Source: Aeromicrobium yanjiei (GTDB lineage Bacteria; Actinomycetota; Actinomycetes; Propionibacteriales; Nocardioidaceae). From it: a DNA stretch of 64,000 nucleotides. Made by a program: the position numbers and the translations under genes. The stretch is from positions 1,302,001-1,366,000 of the forward strand of contig NZ_CP045737.1 of assembly GCF_009649075.1 (NCBI RefSeq). Reading direction: 5' to 3'. This document shows positions 45,262 through 53,192 of the stretch, piece after piece (the first letter of the stretch is position 1; each line of letters opens with the position of its first letter). Below the pieces are notes generated by a model. The model saw nothing but the letters and a program-made list of their open reading frames with translations, had not been told where the DNA came from and ran no database searches.

Positions 45262-46014
45262 GTGTTCTATTGGTTCCTGAAGTTCCTCGCACTGGGTCCG
45301 TTGCTCAAGCTGATCTTCAGGCCATGGGCCGAGGGCACCGAGAACGTGCCCAAGGAGGGCGCCGCGATCCTGGCCAGCAACCACCTGTCCTACAGCGACT
45401 GGTTGTTCATGCCCCTGGTGATCCCGCGCCGCGTGACGTTCGTGGCCAAGGCGGAGTACTTCGAGGGGTCCGGGGTCAAGGGCTGGCTGCAGAAGACGTT
45501 CTTCTCCGGCGCGGGTCAGGTGCCCATCGACCGCACGAGCGGTTCGGCCGCGGCCGGCGCGATCAAGACCCAGCTGCGGCTGCTCGCCGACGGCGAGGTC
45601 TGCGGCATCTATCCCGAGGGCACCCGCTCGCACGACGGAAAGCTCTACCGCGGCCGCACCGGCGTCGCGCGGCTCGCGCTCGAGGCGGGAGTCCCCGTCA
45701 TCCCGCTCGCGGTCATCGGCACCAACGTCGTCGCCCCTCCTGGCAAGATCTTCGGCCGCTACGCCCGCCCGGGCGTGCGGTTCGGCAAGCCGCTGGACTT
45801 CAGCCGCTACGAGGGAATGCAGGACGACCGCTACATCCTGCGCGCGATCACCGACGAGATCATGTACGAGATCATGCGCCTGTCGGGTCAGGAGTACGTC
45901 GACCTGTACGCGCAGGAGGCCAAGAAGCGCGACCAGGCACGGGAGAAGGAGGCGGCGACCGCCGCCGCCCGTGCCGAGGCCGACGAGGTCTGGGAAGAGA
46001 TCCGTCCCGACTGA
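45262..46014 (+). CDS. plsC: 1-acyl-sn-glycerol-3-phosphate acyltransferase
   Basis: A 250-residue acyltransferase of phosphatidate synthesis. The catalytic HX4D motif is NHLSYSDW, and the substrate motif is IYPEGTRSHDGKLYRGRTG. A C-terminal charged helix (QEAKKRDQAREKEAATAAAR) extends beyond the catalytic domain. The GTG at 45262 lies 7 bases after TAGTGT (45249-45254). The synteny is that of Rv2182c. Confidence 0.93.
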   Translation: MFYWFLKFLALGPLLKLIFRPWAEGTENVPKEGAAILASNHLSYSDWLFMPLVIPRRVTFVAKAEYFEGSGVKGWLQKTFFSGAGQVPIDRTSGSAAAGAIKTQLRLLADGEVCGIYPEGTRSHDGKLYRGRTGVARLALEAGVPVIPLAVIGTNVVAPPGKIFGRYARPGVRFGKPLDFSRYEGMQDDRYILRAITDEIMYEIMRLSGQEYVDLYAQEAKKRDQAREKEAATAAARAEADEVWEEIRPD

Positions 46015-46059
46015 GACCGACGCCCGACACCCACAGCTGCACCCACACGAGGAGGCCCC

Positions 46060-47088
46060 ATGAAGGTCGGCATGCTCACCGGGGGAGGCGACTGCCCCGG
46101 TCTCAACGCAGTCATCCGGGGCGCGGTGCGCAAGGGGGTGTCCACGTACGGCCATGAGTTCATCGGGTTCCGGGACGGCTGGCGGGGCCCCCTCGAGAAC
46201 GACACGATGCGGCTCGACGTCGACGCGGTGCGCGGCATCCTGCCCCGCGGCGGCACGATCCTCGGCTCGTCGCGCACCAACCCGTTCGCGATCGACGACG
46301 GGGTCGAGCAGATCAAGGACAATCTCGCGGCCAACGGCTGTGACGCGCTGATCGCGATCGGCGGCGAGGACACGCTCGGCGTCGCGACCAAGCTCGCCGA
46401 TCTCGGCGTCAACGTGGTCGGCGTGCCGAAGACGATCGACAACGACCTGTCGGGCACCGACTTCACCTTCGGCTTCGACACCGCGGTCAACGTGGCCACC
46501 GAGGCGATCGACCGGCTCCACACGACCGCCGAGTCGCACCACCGCGTGCTGGTGGTCGAGGTGATGGGTCGCCACGCCGGCTGGATCGCCCTGCACAGCG
46601 GACTGGCCGGCGGCGCCAACATCATCCTGATCCCCGAGCGCCCCTTCGACATCGAGAAGGTCTGCGCCCAGGTCGAGAGCCGGTTCGCGACGCACTACGC
46701 GCCGATCATCGTGGTGTCCGAGGGTGCGGTGCCGGCCGAGGGTGGCGACATGTCGTTGGTCAGTGGCGACAAGGACGCCTTCGGCCACGTACGCCTCGGC
46801 GGCATCGGCGACCGGCTGGCCTCGGAGATCGAGCACCGCACCGGCAAGGAGGCGCGGGCCGTGGTGCTCGGGCACGTCCAGCGAGGCGGCGTGCCGACCG
46901 CGTTCGACCGCTGGCTCGCGACCCGGTTCGGCCTGCACGCGATCACCGCCGTCCACGAGGGCGACTACGGGACGATGATGGCGCTGCGCGGCACCGACAT
47001 CGTCCGGGTGCCGCTCTCCGAGGGCACCGAGACGCTCAAGACCGTGCGACCCGAGCTCTACTCAGAGGCGGAAGTCCTCTTCGGCTGA
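46060..47088 (+). CDS. pfkA: 6-phosphofructokinase, predicted pyrophosphate-dependent
   Basis: A 342-residue group III PFK. The phosphate-binding start GMLTGGGDCPGLNAVIRG and catalytic PKTIDNDLSGTD are present. Residue 104 is Asp (IGGEDTLG) and residue 124 is Lys (GVPKTIDND); in this family Asp104 with Lys124 goes with pyrophosphate use, whereas ATP enzymes keep Gly104. The closest well-studied case with this pattern is the Amycolatopsis methanolica PPi-PFK. A strong GAGGAGG ribosome site precedes the ATG. Confidence 0.92.
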   Translation: MKVGMLTGGGDCPGLNAVIRGAVRKGVSTYGHEFIGFRDGWRGPLENDTMRLDVDAVRGILPRGGTILGSSRTNPFAIDDGVEQIKDNLAANGCDALIAIGGEDTLGVATKLADLGVNVVGVPKTIDNDLSGTDFTFGFDTAVNVATEAIDRLHTTAESHHRVLVVEVMGRHAGWIALHSGLAGGANIILIPERPFDIEKVCAQVESRFATHYAPIIVVSEGAVPAEGGDMSLVSGDKDAFGHVRLGGIGDRLASEIEHRTGKEARAVVLGHVQRGGVPTAFDRWLATRFGLHAITAVHEGDYGTMMALRGTDIVRVPLSEGTETLKTVRPELYSEAEVLFG

Positions 47089-47113
47089 GGGCCCAGGCCC
47101 GTACGCTCGAGAG

Positions 47114-47593
47114 ATGATCTCTTCGCGCCCGGTCGAGAATGTCTGGGACTATCCGCGCCCCCCTTCGGTGGAGCCGAGCGACGAGAACATCGTCATCGAG
47201 CTGGGCGGCATGCGCATCGCGTGGACGTCCTCGAGCTTCCGGATCTGCGAGACCAGCCACCCGCCGGCGTACTACCTGCCGATCGAGGCTTTCGCGGGCG
47301 ACGTGCTGCACGCGCTCCCGGGCAGGACGTGGTGCGAGTGGAAGGGCGCGGCGTCCTACTTCGACGTCGTGACGCCGGCACGGACGGTTCCGGCCGGGGC
47401 CTGGACGTACCGCATGCCCAGCCCGGGCTATGCCGACATCATCGATCACATCGCGGTGTACCCGGGCAAGATGGACCGCTGCCTCCTCGACGGCGAGCGG
47501 GTCCGCGCCCAGCCCGGAGACTTCTACGGCGGCTGGGTCACGTCCCGGGTGAGGGGCCCGTTCAAGGGCGGACCGGGCACGTCGAGCTGGTGA
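47114..47593 (+). CDS. DUF427 domain protein
   Basis: A 159-residue protein with one DUF427 domain (VIELGGMRIAWTSSSFRICE, SHPPAYYLPIEAF, WCEWKGAASYFDV, YPGKMDRCLLDGERV). The fold is a small beta structure; function is unknown. The ATG at 47114 lies 6 bases after TACGCT (47102-47107). It sits between pfkA and aroG. Confidence 0.92.
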   Translation: MISSRPVENVWDYPRPPSVEPSDENIVIELGGMRIAWTSSSFRICETSHPPAYYLPIEAFAGDVLHALPGRTWCEWKGAASYFDVVTPARTVPAGAWTYRMPSPGYADIIDHIAVYPGKMDRCLLDGERVRAQPGDFYGGWVTSRVRGPFKGGPGTSSW

Positions 47594-47660
47594 CCGCGCG
47601 GCCCGTCTCACGCTCTCGGGGTGGGTCGGAGCACTGCGGATCGCGGCGTATCCTTGGGGC

Positions 47661-48995
47661 GTGAGCATTCCGACCCTAGACGACCTCCATGCGATGGGCG
47701 CTGTCCAGCAGCCGACGTATGTCGATCAGTCCGCCCGCGACGCCGCGGTGCAGACCCTGCGCAAGATGCCCCCGCTTGTCTTTGCGGGCGAGTGCGATGC
47801 GCTGCGCGGACGTCTCGCCGACGTCGCCCAGGGCAAGGCCTTCCTCCTGCAGGGCGGCGACTGCGCCGAGACCTTCGAGGGCGTCACCGCCGAGAACGTC
47901 CGCAACAAGCTGCGGGTCCTGCTCTCGATGGCGGTCGTGCTGACGTACGCCGCGAGCGTCCCGGTCGTCAAGGTCGGACGTCTGGCCGGCCAGTACGCCA
48001 AGCCCCGCTCGAGCGACACCGAGACCCGCGACGGCGTGACGCTGCCTGCCTACCGGGGCGACGCCGTCAACGGCTTCGACTTCACGCCCGAGGCACGCGC
48101 GCACGACCCGCAGCGTCTCGTCGACGTCTACAACGCCTCGGCCGCGACGCTCAACCTCGCTCGCGCGTTCACGACCGGCGGCTACGCCGACCTGCGTCAG
48201 ATGCACGCGTGGAACACCGACTTCGTCAAGAACAGTCCCGTGGGCGAGCGCTACGAGCGCATCGGCGCCGACATCGACCGCGCGCTCGCGTTCATGGACG
48301 CAATCGGCGTCGATCCCGACGAGTTCCACACGGTCGACTTCTTCTCCTCGCACGAGGCGCTCATCCTGGAGTACGAGCACGCCCTCACGCGCATCGACTC
48401 GCGCACCCAGCTGCCGTACGACGTCTCCAGCCACTTCGTCTGGATCGGCGAGCGGACCCGTCAGCTCGACGGTGCCCATGTCGAGCTGCTGAGCCGCATC
48501 GCCAACCCCGTGGGCGTCAAGCTCGGCCCCACGTCGACCGCTGACGACGCGATCGGGCTGTACGAGCGGCTCAACCCCGACCGCATCCCGGGCAAGGTCA
48601 CCTTCATCACCCGCTTCGGCGCGGGCAAGATCCGCGACGGGCTGCCCAACCTGGTCGAGAAGGTCACGGCTGCGGGCATCGAGGTCGCGTGGGTGTGCGA
48701 TCCGATGCACGGCAACACCTTCGAGACCAGCAACGGCTACAAGACGCGCGAGTTCGACGACGTCATCGACGAGGTCCGCGGCTTCTTCGAGGTGCACCGT
48801 GCGCTCGGCACCTGGCCGGGCGGCGTGCACGTCGAGCTCACGGGTGACGACGTCACCGAGTGCGTCGGCGGCGGCGCCAAGCTGTCGGCCGCCGATCTGA
48901 CGCACCGCTACGAGACGCTGTGCGATCCGCGGCTCAACCGGGCGCAGTCGCTCGAGCTGGCCTTCCTCGTCGCGGAGATGCTCGCAGGTCGCTGA
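47661..48995 (+). CDS. aroG: class II 3-deoxy-D-arabino-heptulosonate-7-phosphate synthase
   Basis: A 444-residue enzyme catalysing the first step of the shikimate pathway. Class II blocks are LQGGDCAETFEGV, VGRLAGQYAKPRS, WNTDFVKNSPVGERYE, SSHFVWIGERTRQLDGAH, the DPMHGNT metal-site motif and the C-terminal CVGGGAKLSAADL. The GTG at 47661 lies 6 bases after TATCCT (47649-47654). It matches Rv2178c in position. A symmetrical terminator follows. Confidence 0.97.
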   Translation: MSIPTLDDLHAMGAVQQPTYVDQSARDAAVQTLRKMPPLVFAGECDALRGRLADVAQGKAFLLQGGDCAETFEGVTAENVRNKLRVLLSMAVVLTYAASVPVVKVGRLAGQYAKPRSSDTETRDGVTLPAYRGDAVNGFDFTPEARAHDPQRLVDVYNASAATLNLARAFTTGGYADLRQMHAWNTDFVKNSPVGERYERIGADIDRALAFMDAIGVDPDEFHTVDFFSSHEALILEYEHALTRIDSRTQLPYDVSSHFVWIGERTRQLDGAHVELLSRIANPVGVKLGPTSTADDAIGLYERLNPDRIPGKVTFITRFGAGKIRDGLPNLVEKVTAAGIEVAWVCDPMHGNTFETSNGYKTREFDDVIDEVRGFFEVHRALGTWPGGVHVELTGDDVTECVGGGAKLSAADLTHRYETLCDPRLNRAQSLELAFLVAEMLAGR

Positions 48996-49003
48996 CGCTC
49001 GTG

Positions 49004-49030
49004 CCGGGCGCGGGGACACCCCGCGCCCGG
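49004..49030. terminator. bidirectional terminator between aroG and the PASTA kinase
   Basis: CCGGGCGCGGGG (49004-49015), loop ACA, then its exact 12-base complement (49019-49030). It starts 8 bases after the aroG stop and ends 1 base before the kinase stop, so it serves both convergent genes. Confidence 0.85.
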
Positions 49031-49031
49031 G

Positions 49032-51062
49032 TCAGAGCGGGAAGACGATGATGCGCGTGCCCCGGCGCACCTCGTCGCCGGCCGACGGGCTCTGTCGGCG
49101 GACGATGAAGTTGCCCGATCCGGGGATGTAGGGGGCGAAGAACTCCAGCCCGGCCTCGCGGATGATGCGACGGGCCTCGCTCTTCTTCTTGCCGCGCACA
49201 TTGGGCACCGTGACCAGGTCAGGTCCCTTGGAGACCGTCAGGGTGATCCTGTCGTTCCTGAACCGGGTGCCGTCGCGCGGGTCCTGCGAGATGACGGTGC
49301 CCTTGTCGACGTCATCGCTGAACTCCTTGGCCGTGGTGACCTCGAAGCCGGCCTCGCGCAGCGCGGTGGTCGCCTCGGCGGCGGGCCTGCCTGTGTAGTC
49401 CTCGACCGTGATGGGCTGGCGGCCGAGGCTCACGAGCACGTCGACGCGGTCACCCTTGCGCAACGGCGTCGCGGAGGTGATGTTGTCCTTGGGCCCGATG
49501 ACGCGGCCCTTCTTGATCGTCTCGCTGTACTGCTCCTCCTGGTCACCCAGCTCGAGGTTCTGCTCCGCGAGGGCCGCCGCGGCGCCCTTGATCGTGGAGT
49601 TCTTGAGGTTGTTCTTGGGGATGTAGTAGCGCTCGGGTCCCTTGGAGACGACCGCCTTGATCGTGCTGCCCGGCAGGATCTTCGCCCCGGGCTCGGGATC
49701 GGTGCTGATCACGACACCGGACGTCACGTCCTCGGAGAACGCGCGGCGGGCGATCGTGAACTCGAAGCCCTCGGCCTCGGCGTTCTTGGCCGCGGTGGTG
49801 GCCGCGCTGCCGGTCAGGACGGGCGTGTCGGTGTAGCGCAGGTCGGTGACGTACCAGGTGCCGAGGGCCGCGAGCACCGCGAGGACCAGGACCAGGATGA
49901 GCAGATTGCGTCCGCGTCGGGAGTGGCGTCTGGGCGCGGCCTGCGCGTACTGCTCGCGGGAGATCGGCGGATCGAGGCCGAGGGGCCGGGCGGGGTCGCG
50001 CGGGCCCCGCGGCGGGGGAGGCGGCGCGCCGGTCGTGGCGTTGCTCCACTGCATCGTGCGTTCGGACGTGGAGACGGCCTCGGTGGGTGTGGACATCGAG
50101 GCCGGCGCGGCCAGGCCGAGCGCGGAGCGGGGCACCGCGACGGTGGGGGAGTCCTCGTCGATGCGGCCGCCCGGCGCCAGGTCGGCGACGAGCTCGGGGT
50201 CGTCGTCGAGGCCCGCGGCGAGGGCTCGCTGGACCGAGCGGACCTGCTGCAGCATGACCCGCGCATCGGTCGAGCGCTGGTCACGGTCGCGGACCGTCGC
50301 CCGCGCCACGAGCGCGTCGACGTAGGGCGGGATGCCGGGCTGCACCTCGGACGGGGGACCGATGTCCTCGTGGACGTGCTTGTACGCGACCTGGATCGGG
50401 GACTCGGCCGAGTGTGGCTTGACCCCCGTGAGCATCTCGTAGAGCATCGCGCCGCACGCGTACACGTCGGAGCGGGCATCGGCGCCGTCGTTCGTCACGA
50501 TCTCGGGCGCGAGGTAGGACACCGTGCCGATGAGCGTGCCGCCGGTCGCGGTGGTCGCGGCGCTGACCGCGCGCGCCAGGCCGAAGTCGGCGACCTTGAC
50601 GTCGCCGTCGGGGGTGATGAGGACGTTCTCGGGCTTGACGTCGCGGTGGATGATCTTCGCGGCGTGGGCCGCGGACAACGCCACGAGCACCTGCTCGAGC
50701 AGCTCCAGCGCGCGGTACGCGGGCATCGGGGCCTCGTCGCGCATCAGGTCGCGCAGCGTGCGGCCCGGGACGTACTCCATGACGAGGTAGGTGACCTCGC
50801 CGTCGGTGCCCTGGTCGAAGACCGAGACGACGTTGCGGTGGTTGAGCTTGGCCGCGGACTTGGCCTCGCGCACGAAGCGCTCGGTGAACTGCTCGTCGTC
50901 GCCGAGGCCGTGGTGCATGACCTTGATCGCGACCTCGCGGTCGAGCCGCTCGTCCATGGCCCGGAAGACGCTGGCCATGCCGCCGCGGGCGATCCGCTCC
51001 CCGATGAGGTAGCGGTCGTTGAGGACACGCCCGACGAGGGCTTCGTCGCCCGTCACTGGCAT
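49032..51062 (-). CDS. transmembrane Ser/Thr protein kinase with four PASTA domains
   Basis: A 676-residue kinase. The catalytic domain (about 10-280) has GERIARGGMASVF, the Lys in VAIKVMHHG, HRDVKPENVL and DFGLARA. A juxtamembrane Pro-rich linker leads to one membrane segment (about 395-415, LLILVLVLAVLAALGTWYV) and four extracellular PASTA repeats. PASTA kinases sense peptidoglycan fragments. Position corresponds to mycobacterial pknL, but that kinase lacks PASTA domains. The ATG at 51062 has GGGAGAG five bases upstream; the GTG at 51080 has no such site. Confidence 0.95.
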   Translation of the reverse strand: MPVTGDEALVGRVLNDRYLIGERIARGGMASVFRAMDERLDREVAIKVMHHGLGDDEQFTERFVREAKSAAKLNHRNVVSVFDQGTDGEVTYLVMEYVPGRTLRDLMRDEAPMPAYRALELLEQVLVALSAAHAAKIIHRDVKPENVLITPDGDVKVADFGLARAVSAATTATGGTLIGTVSYLAPEIVTNDGADARSDVYACGAMLYEMLTGVKPHSAESPIQVAYKHVHEDIGPPSEVQPGIPPYVDALVARATVRDRDQRSTDARVMLQQVRSVQRALAAGLDDDPELVADLAPGGRIDEDSPTVAVPRSALGLAAPASMSTPTEAVSTSERTMQWSNATTGAPPPPPRGPRDPARPLGLDPPISREQYAQAAPRRHSRRGRNLLILVLVLAVLAALGTWYVTDLRYTDTPVLTGSAATTAAKNAEAEGFEFTIARRAFSEDVTSGVVISTDPEPGAKILPGSTIKAVVSKGPERYYIPKNNLKNSTIKGAAAALAEQNLELGDQEEQYSETIKKGRVIGPKDNITSATPLRKGDRVDVLVSLGRQPITVEDYTGRPAAEATTALREAGFEVTTAKEFSDDVDKGTVISQDPRDGTRFRNDRITLTVSKGPDLVTVPNVRGKKKSEARRIIREAGLEFFAPYIPGSGNFIVRRQSPSAGDEVRRGTRIIVFPL

Positions 51063-51081
51063 CCAGCTCTCCCTTTTCACG

Positions 51082-51113
51082 TCAGGTCCCGGCCAGGACC
51101 TGAACGCATTCTA
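51082..51113 (-). promoter_or_regulatory. kinase promoter and structured leader
   Basis: Reverse-strand TAGAAT (51108-51113) is a good -10. Just downstream an 8-bp inverted repeat TCAGGTCC-n6-GGACCTGA (51082-51103) begins at about the predicted transcript start, giving a stem at the 5' end of the kinase mRNA. Role unknown; it could stabilise the leader or be a repressor site. Confidence 0.5.
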
Positions 51114-51209
51114 GTGACTCTTCCACACAGGTCCGTGACCAGCGGGGACGCGTGTTGCCCGCGGCAGGTGATGTCGCCCACGTCGGGCCCGGGGGCGCCG
51201 GCCGTGCCC

Positions 51210-52271
51210 TCAGCTGGCGCGGCGGGTCGCGAGAAGGGCCAGCGGGCCGAGCACGGTCCGTGCCTGCGGCCCCAGGGCGTCGATCGCGGCGTCGGCCTGC
51301 TCCTCGAGGCGGGTGATGTCCGCCTCGACCGCCGCGAGCGCACCGCACGTGCGGATGAGGTCGGCCACGGGCCCGACGCCGTCGGACGTGCCGAGCCGCT
51401 CGCGCAGGACCTCGTGCCCCGCCGCGTCCGTGAGCTCGTACGCCCGAGCGATCAGGACCGTCCGCTTGCCCTCGCGCAGGTCGTCGCCGGCGGGCTTGCC
51501 GGTGACAGCTGGGTCGCCGAACACGCCGAGCACGTCGTCGCGCAGCTGGAACGCCTCGCCAAGCGGCAGGGCCACGGCGCTCAGCGCCTCGATGAGGTCC
51601 GGTGACGCCCCGGCGAGTGCCGCCCCGATGTGCAGGGGCCGCTCGACCGTGTACTTGGCGGACTTGAACCGGACGATCGCCATGGCCTCGTCGACCAGGA
51701 TGCGGTCCTTGGTCTGCGCCGCCACGTCGAGGAACTGGCCGGCGACCACCTCGGTCTTGCACAGGTCGAGGTAGTGGCGGGCCGCCGCGACCCGGGGCGC
51801 CATGGTGGGGGAGTCAAGGATCGCGGTCGTCATCATCTCGTCGCACCACGAGAGCATCAGGTCGCCCATCAGCACCGCGGTCGAGAGGCCGAACCCGGTG
51901 GCGTCGCCGGCCCGGTCCTCGTCGCGGTGGAGCTGCTCGAAGGCCCGGTGGATGCTGGGCCTGCCGCGGCGCGTGTCCGAGCCGTCCATCAGGTCGTCGT
52001 GCACGAGCGCGCTGCCCTGCAGCCACTCCAGCGATGCCGCGGCGGTGACGAGGTGCCCGTCGAGCGGCGTCCCGCCGGCCACGAGCCACCCCGCGTGGCA
52101 GAACTGCGGGCGCAGGCGCTTGCCGCCGCGGACGAAGTCGAGGGCGGCGCGGGTCAGGTGGTCCAGGTCGGGGCCGAGCACGCTGAGCGAGCGGGCCTTG
52201 GCCTCGGCGAAGGCCGCGAGACTGTGATCGACTCGTGTCCGGAACTCGGGATCGTCTGCGCGTGTCGTCAC
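51210..52271 (-). CDS. polyprenyl diphosphate synthase (IdsA-like)
   Basis: A 353-residue trans-isoprenyl diphosphate synthase. The first Asp-rich motif is VHDDLMDGSDTRRG, the second is FQLRDDVLGVFGDP, with Lys in RGGKRLRPQ and TGKPAGDDLREGKRT. These enzymes make C15-C45 prenyl diphosphates for menaquinone or carotenoids; product length cannot be read here. The GTG at 52271 lies 7 bases after TATCGT (reverse), which belongs to a palindrome shared with metF. Confidence 0.93.
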   Translation of the reverse strand: MTTRADDPEFRTRVDHSLAAFAEAKARSLSVLGPDLDHLTRAALDFVRGGKRLRPQFCHAGWLVAGGTPLDGHLVTAAASLEWLQGSALVHDDLMDGSDTRRGRPSIHRAFEQLHRDEDRAGDATGFGLSTAVLMGDLMLSWCDEMMTTAILDSPTMAPRVAAARHYLDLCKTEVVAGQFLDVAAQTKDRILVDEAMAIVRFKSAKYTVERPLHIGAALAGASPDLIEALSAVALPLGEAFQLRDDVLGVFGDPAVTGKPAGDDLREGKRTVLIARAYELTDAAGHEVLRERLGTSDGVGPVADLIRTCGALAAVEADITRLEEQADAAIDALGPQARTVLGPLALLATRRAS

Positions 52272-52277
52272 GCCTCG

Positions 52278-52289
52278 AACGATATCGTT
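52278..52289. promoter_or_regulatory. palindromic bidirectional -10 element, polyprenyl synthetase / metF
   Basis: AACGATATCGTT is a perfect 12-bp palindrome. Forward TATCGT (52283-52288) is 7 bases before the metF ATG at 52296; reverse TATCGT (52284-52279) is 7 bases before the prenyl synthase GTG at 52271. The two hexamers share two base pairs, so the promoters are mutually exclusive at any instant. Confidence 0.7.
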
Positions 52290-52295
52290 GGAAGC

Positions 52296-53189
52296 ATGCG
52301 TTCCGAAGCCACGTCCCTCCTCGCGGCCCTTCGTGCGCCCACGCCCACGTGCTCTTTCGAGTTCTTCCCGCCCAAGGACGACGAGGGCGAAGCCGTGCTC
52401 TGGCAGACCATCGCCGACCTCGAGCCCCTGAGCCCGACGTTCGTCTCGGTCACCTACGGCGCGGGTGGCACGAGCCAGGAGCGGACCGTGCGCATCACCG
52501 GCCGCATCGCCGAGCAGACCTCGATGCGACCGGTCGGCCACCTGACGCTGGTCGGGCAGACCCGCGGCGAGATCGAGGCCGTGCTCAAGCAGTACGCCAC
52601 GGCGGGCGTCGACAACGTCCTGGTCCTGCGGGGCGACCCCAAGGGTGGCCCGCGAGCGCCGTGGGAGCCCTGTCCCGACGGCATGACGTACGCGATCGAA
52701 CTCGTCGAGCTCGCCGCCGGCATGGGCGGCTTCGAGATCGGTGTGGCGGCCTTCCCCGAGGGACATCCCGACGCCGAGAGCCTCGAGCGCGACGCCGAGG
52801 TGCTGGTGGCCAAGTCCGCGGCCGGCGCCGAGTACGCCATCACGCAGCTGTTCTTCCGCGCCGAGGACTACTTCGGCCTCGTCGAGCGGGTGCGCGCCCT
52901 GGGCTGTGACATGCCGATCGTCCCCGGCATCATGCCGATCCTCAACTTCGCGCAGGTCGCCCGCATGGCAGAGCTGTCCGGTGCGGAGATGCCGTCGGAG
53001 GTGCTCGAGCAGATCGAGCCCATCCAGGACGACAAGGCCGCGGTGCGTGCCAAGGGCATCGAGCTCGCGACCCAGCTGTGCCGCGACCTGCTGGCAGGTG
53101 GCGCCCCCGGTCTGCACTTCATCACGCTCAACCGGTCCAAGGCGACGCGGGAGATCTTCGAGGCGCTGCGCGCCGACGGCCTGGTCTGA
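52296..53189 (+). CDS. metF: 5,10-methylenetetrahydrofolate reductase
   Basis: A 297-residue enzyme making 5-methyltetrahydrofolate for methionine synthesis. SFEFFPPKDDEGEAVLW, VSVTYGAGGTSQERT, PVGHLTLVGQTRGEI and LVLRGDPKGG match the FAD-dependent MetF family. The ATG at 52296 is fixed by TATCGT 7 bases upstream. M. tuberculosis has a MetF-like gene at the same place (Rv2172c). It converges with the FAD oxidoreductase, 3 bases apart. Confidence 0.94.
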   Translation: MRSEATSLLAALRAPTPTCSFEFFPPKDDEGEAVLWQTIADLEPLSPTFVSVTYGAGGTSQERTVRITGRIAEQTSMRPVGHLTLVGQTRGEIEAVLKQYATAGVDNVLVLRGDPKGGPRAPWEPCPDGMTYAIELVELAAGMGGFEIGVAAFPEGHPDAESLERDAEVLVAKSAAGAEYAITQLFFRAEDYFGLVERVRALGCDMPIVPGIMPILNFAQVARMAELSGAEMPSEVLEQIEPIQDDKAAVRAKGIELATQLCRDLLAGGAPGLHFITLNRSKATREIFEALRADGLV

Positions 53190-53192
53190 CCC

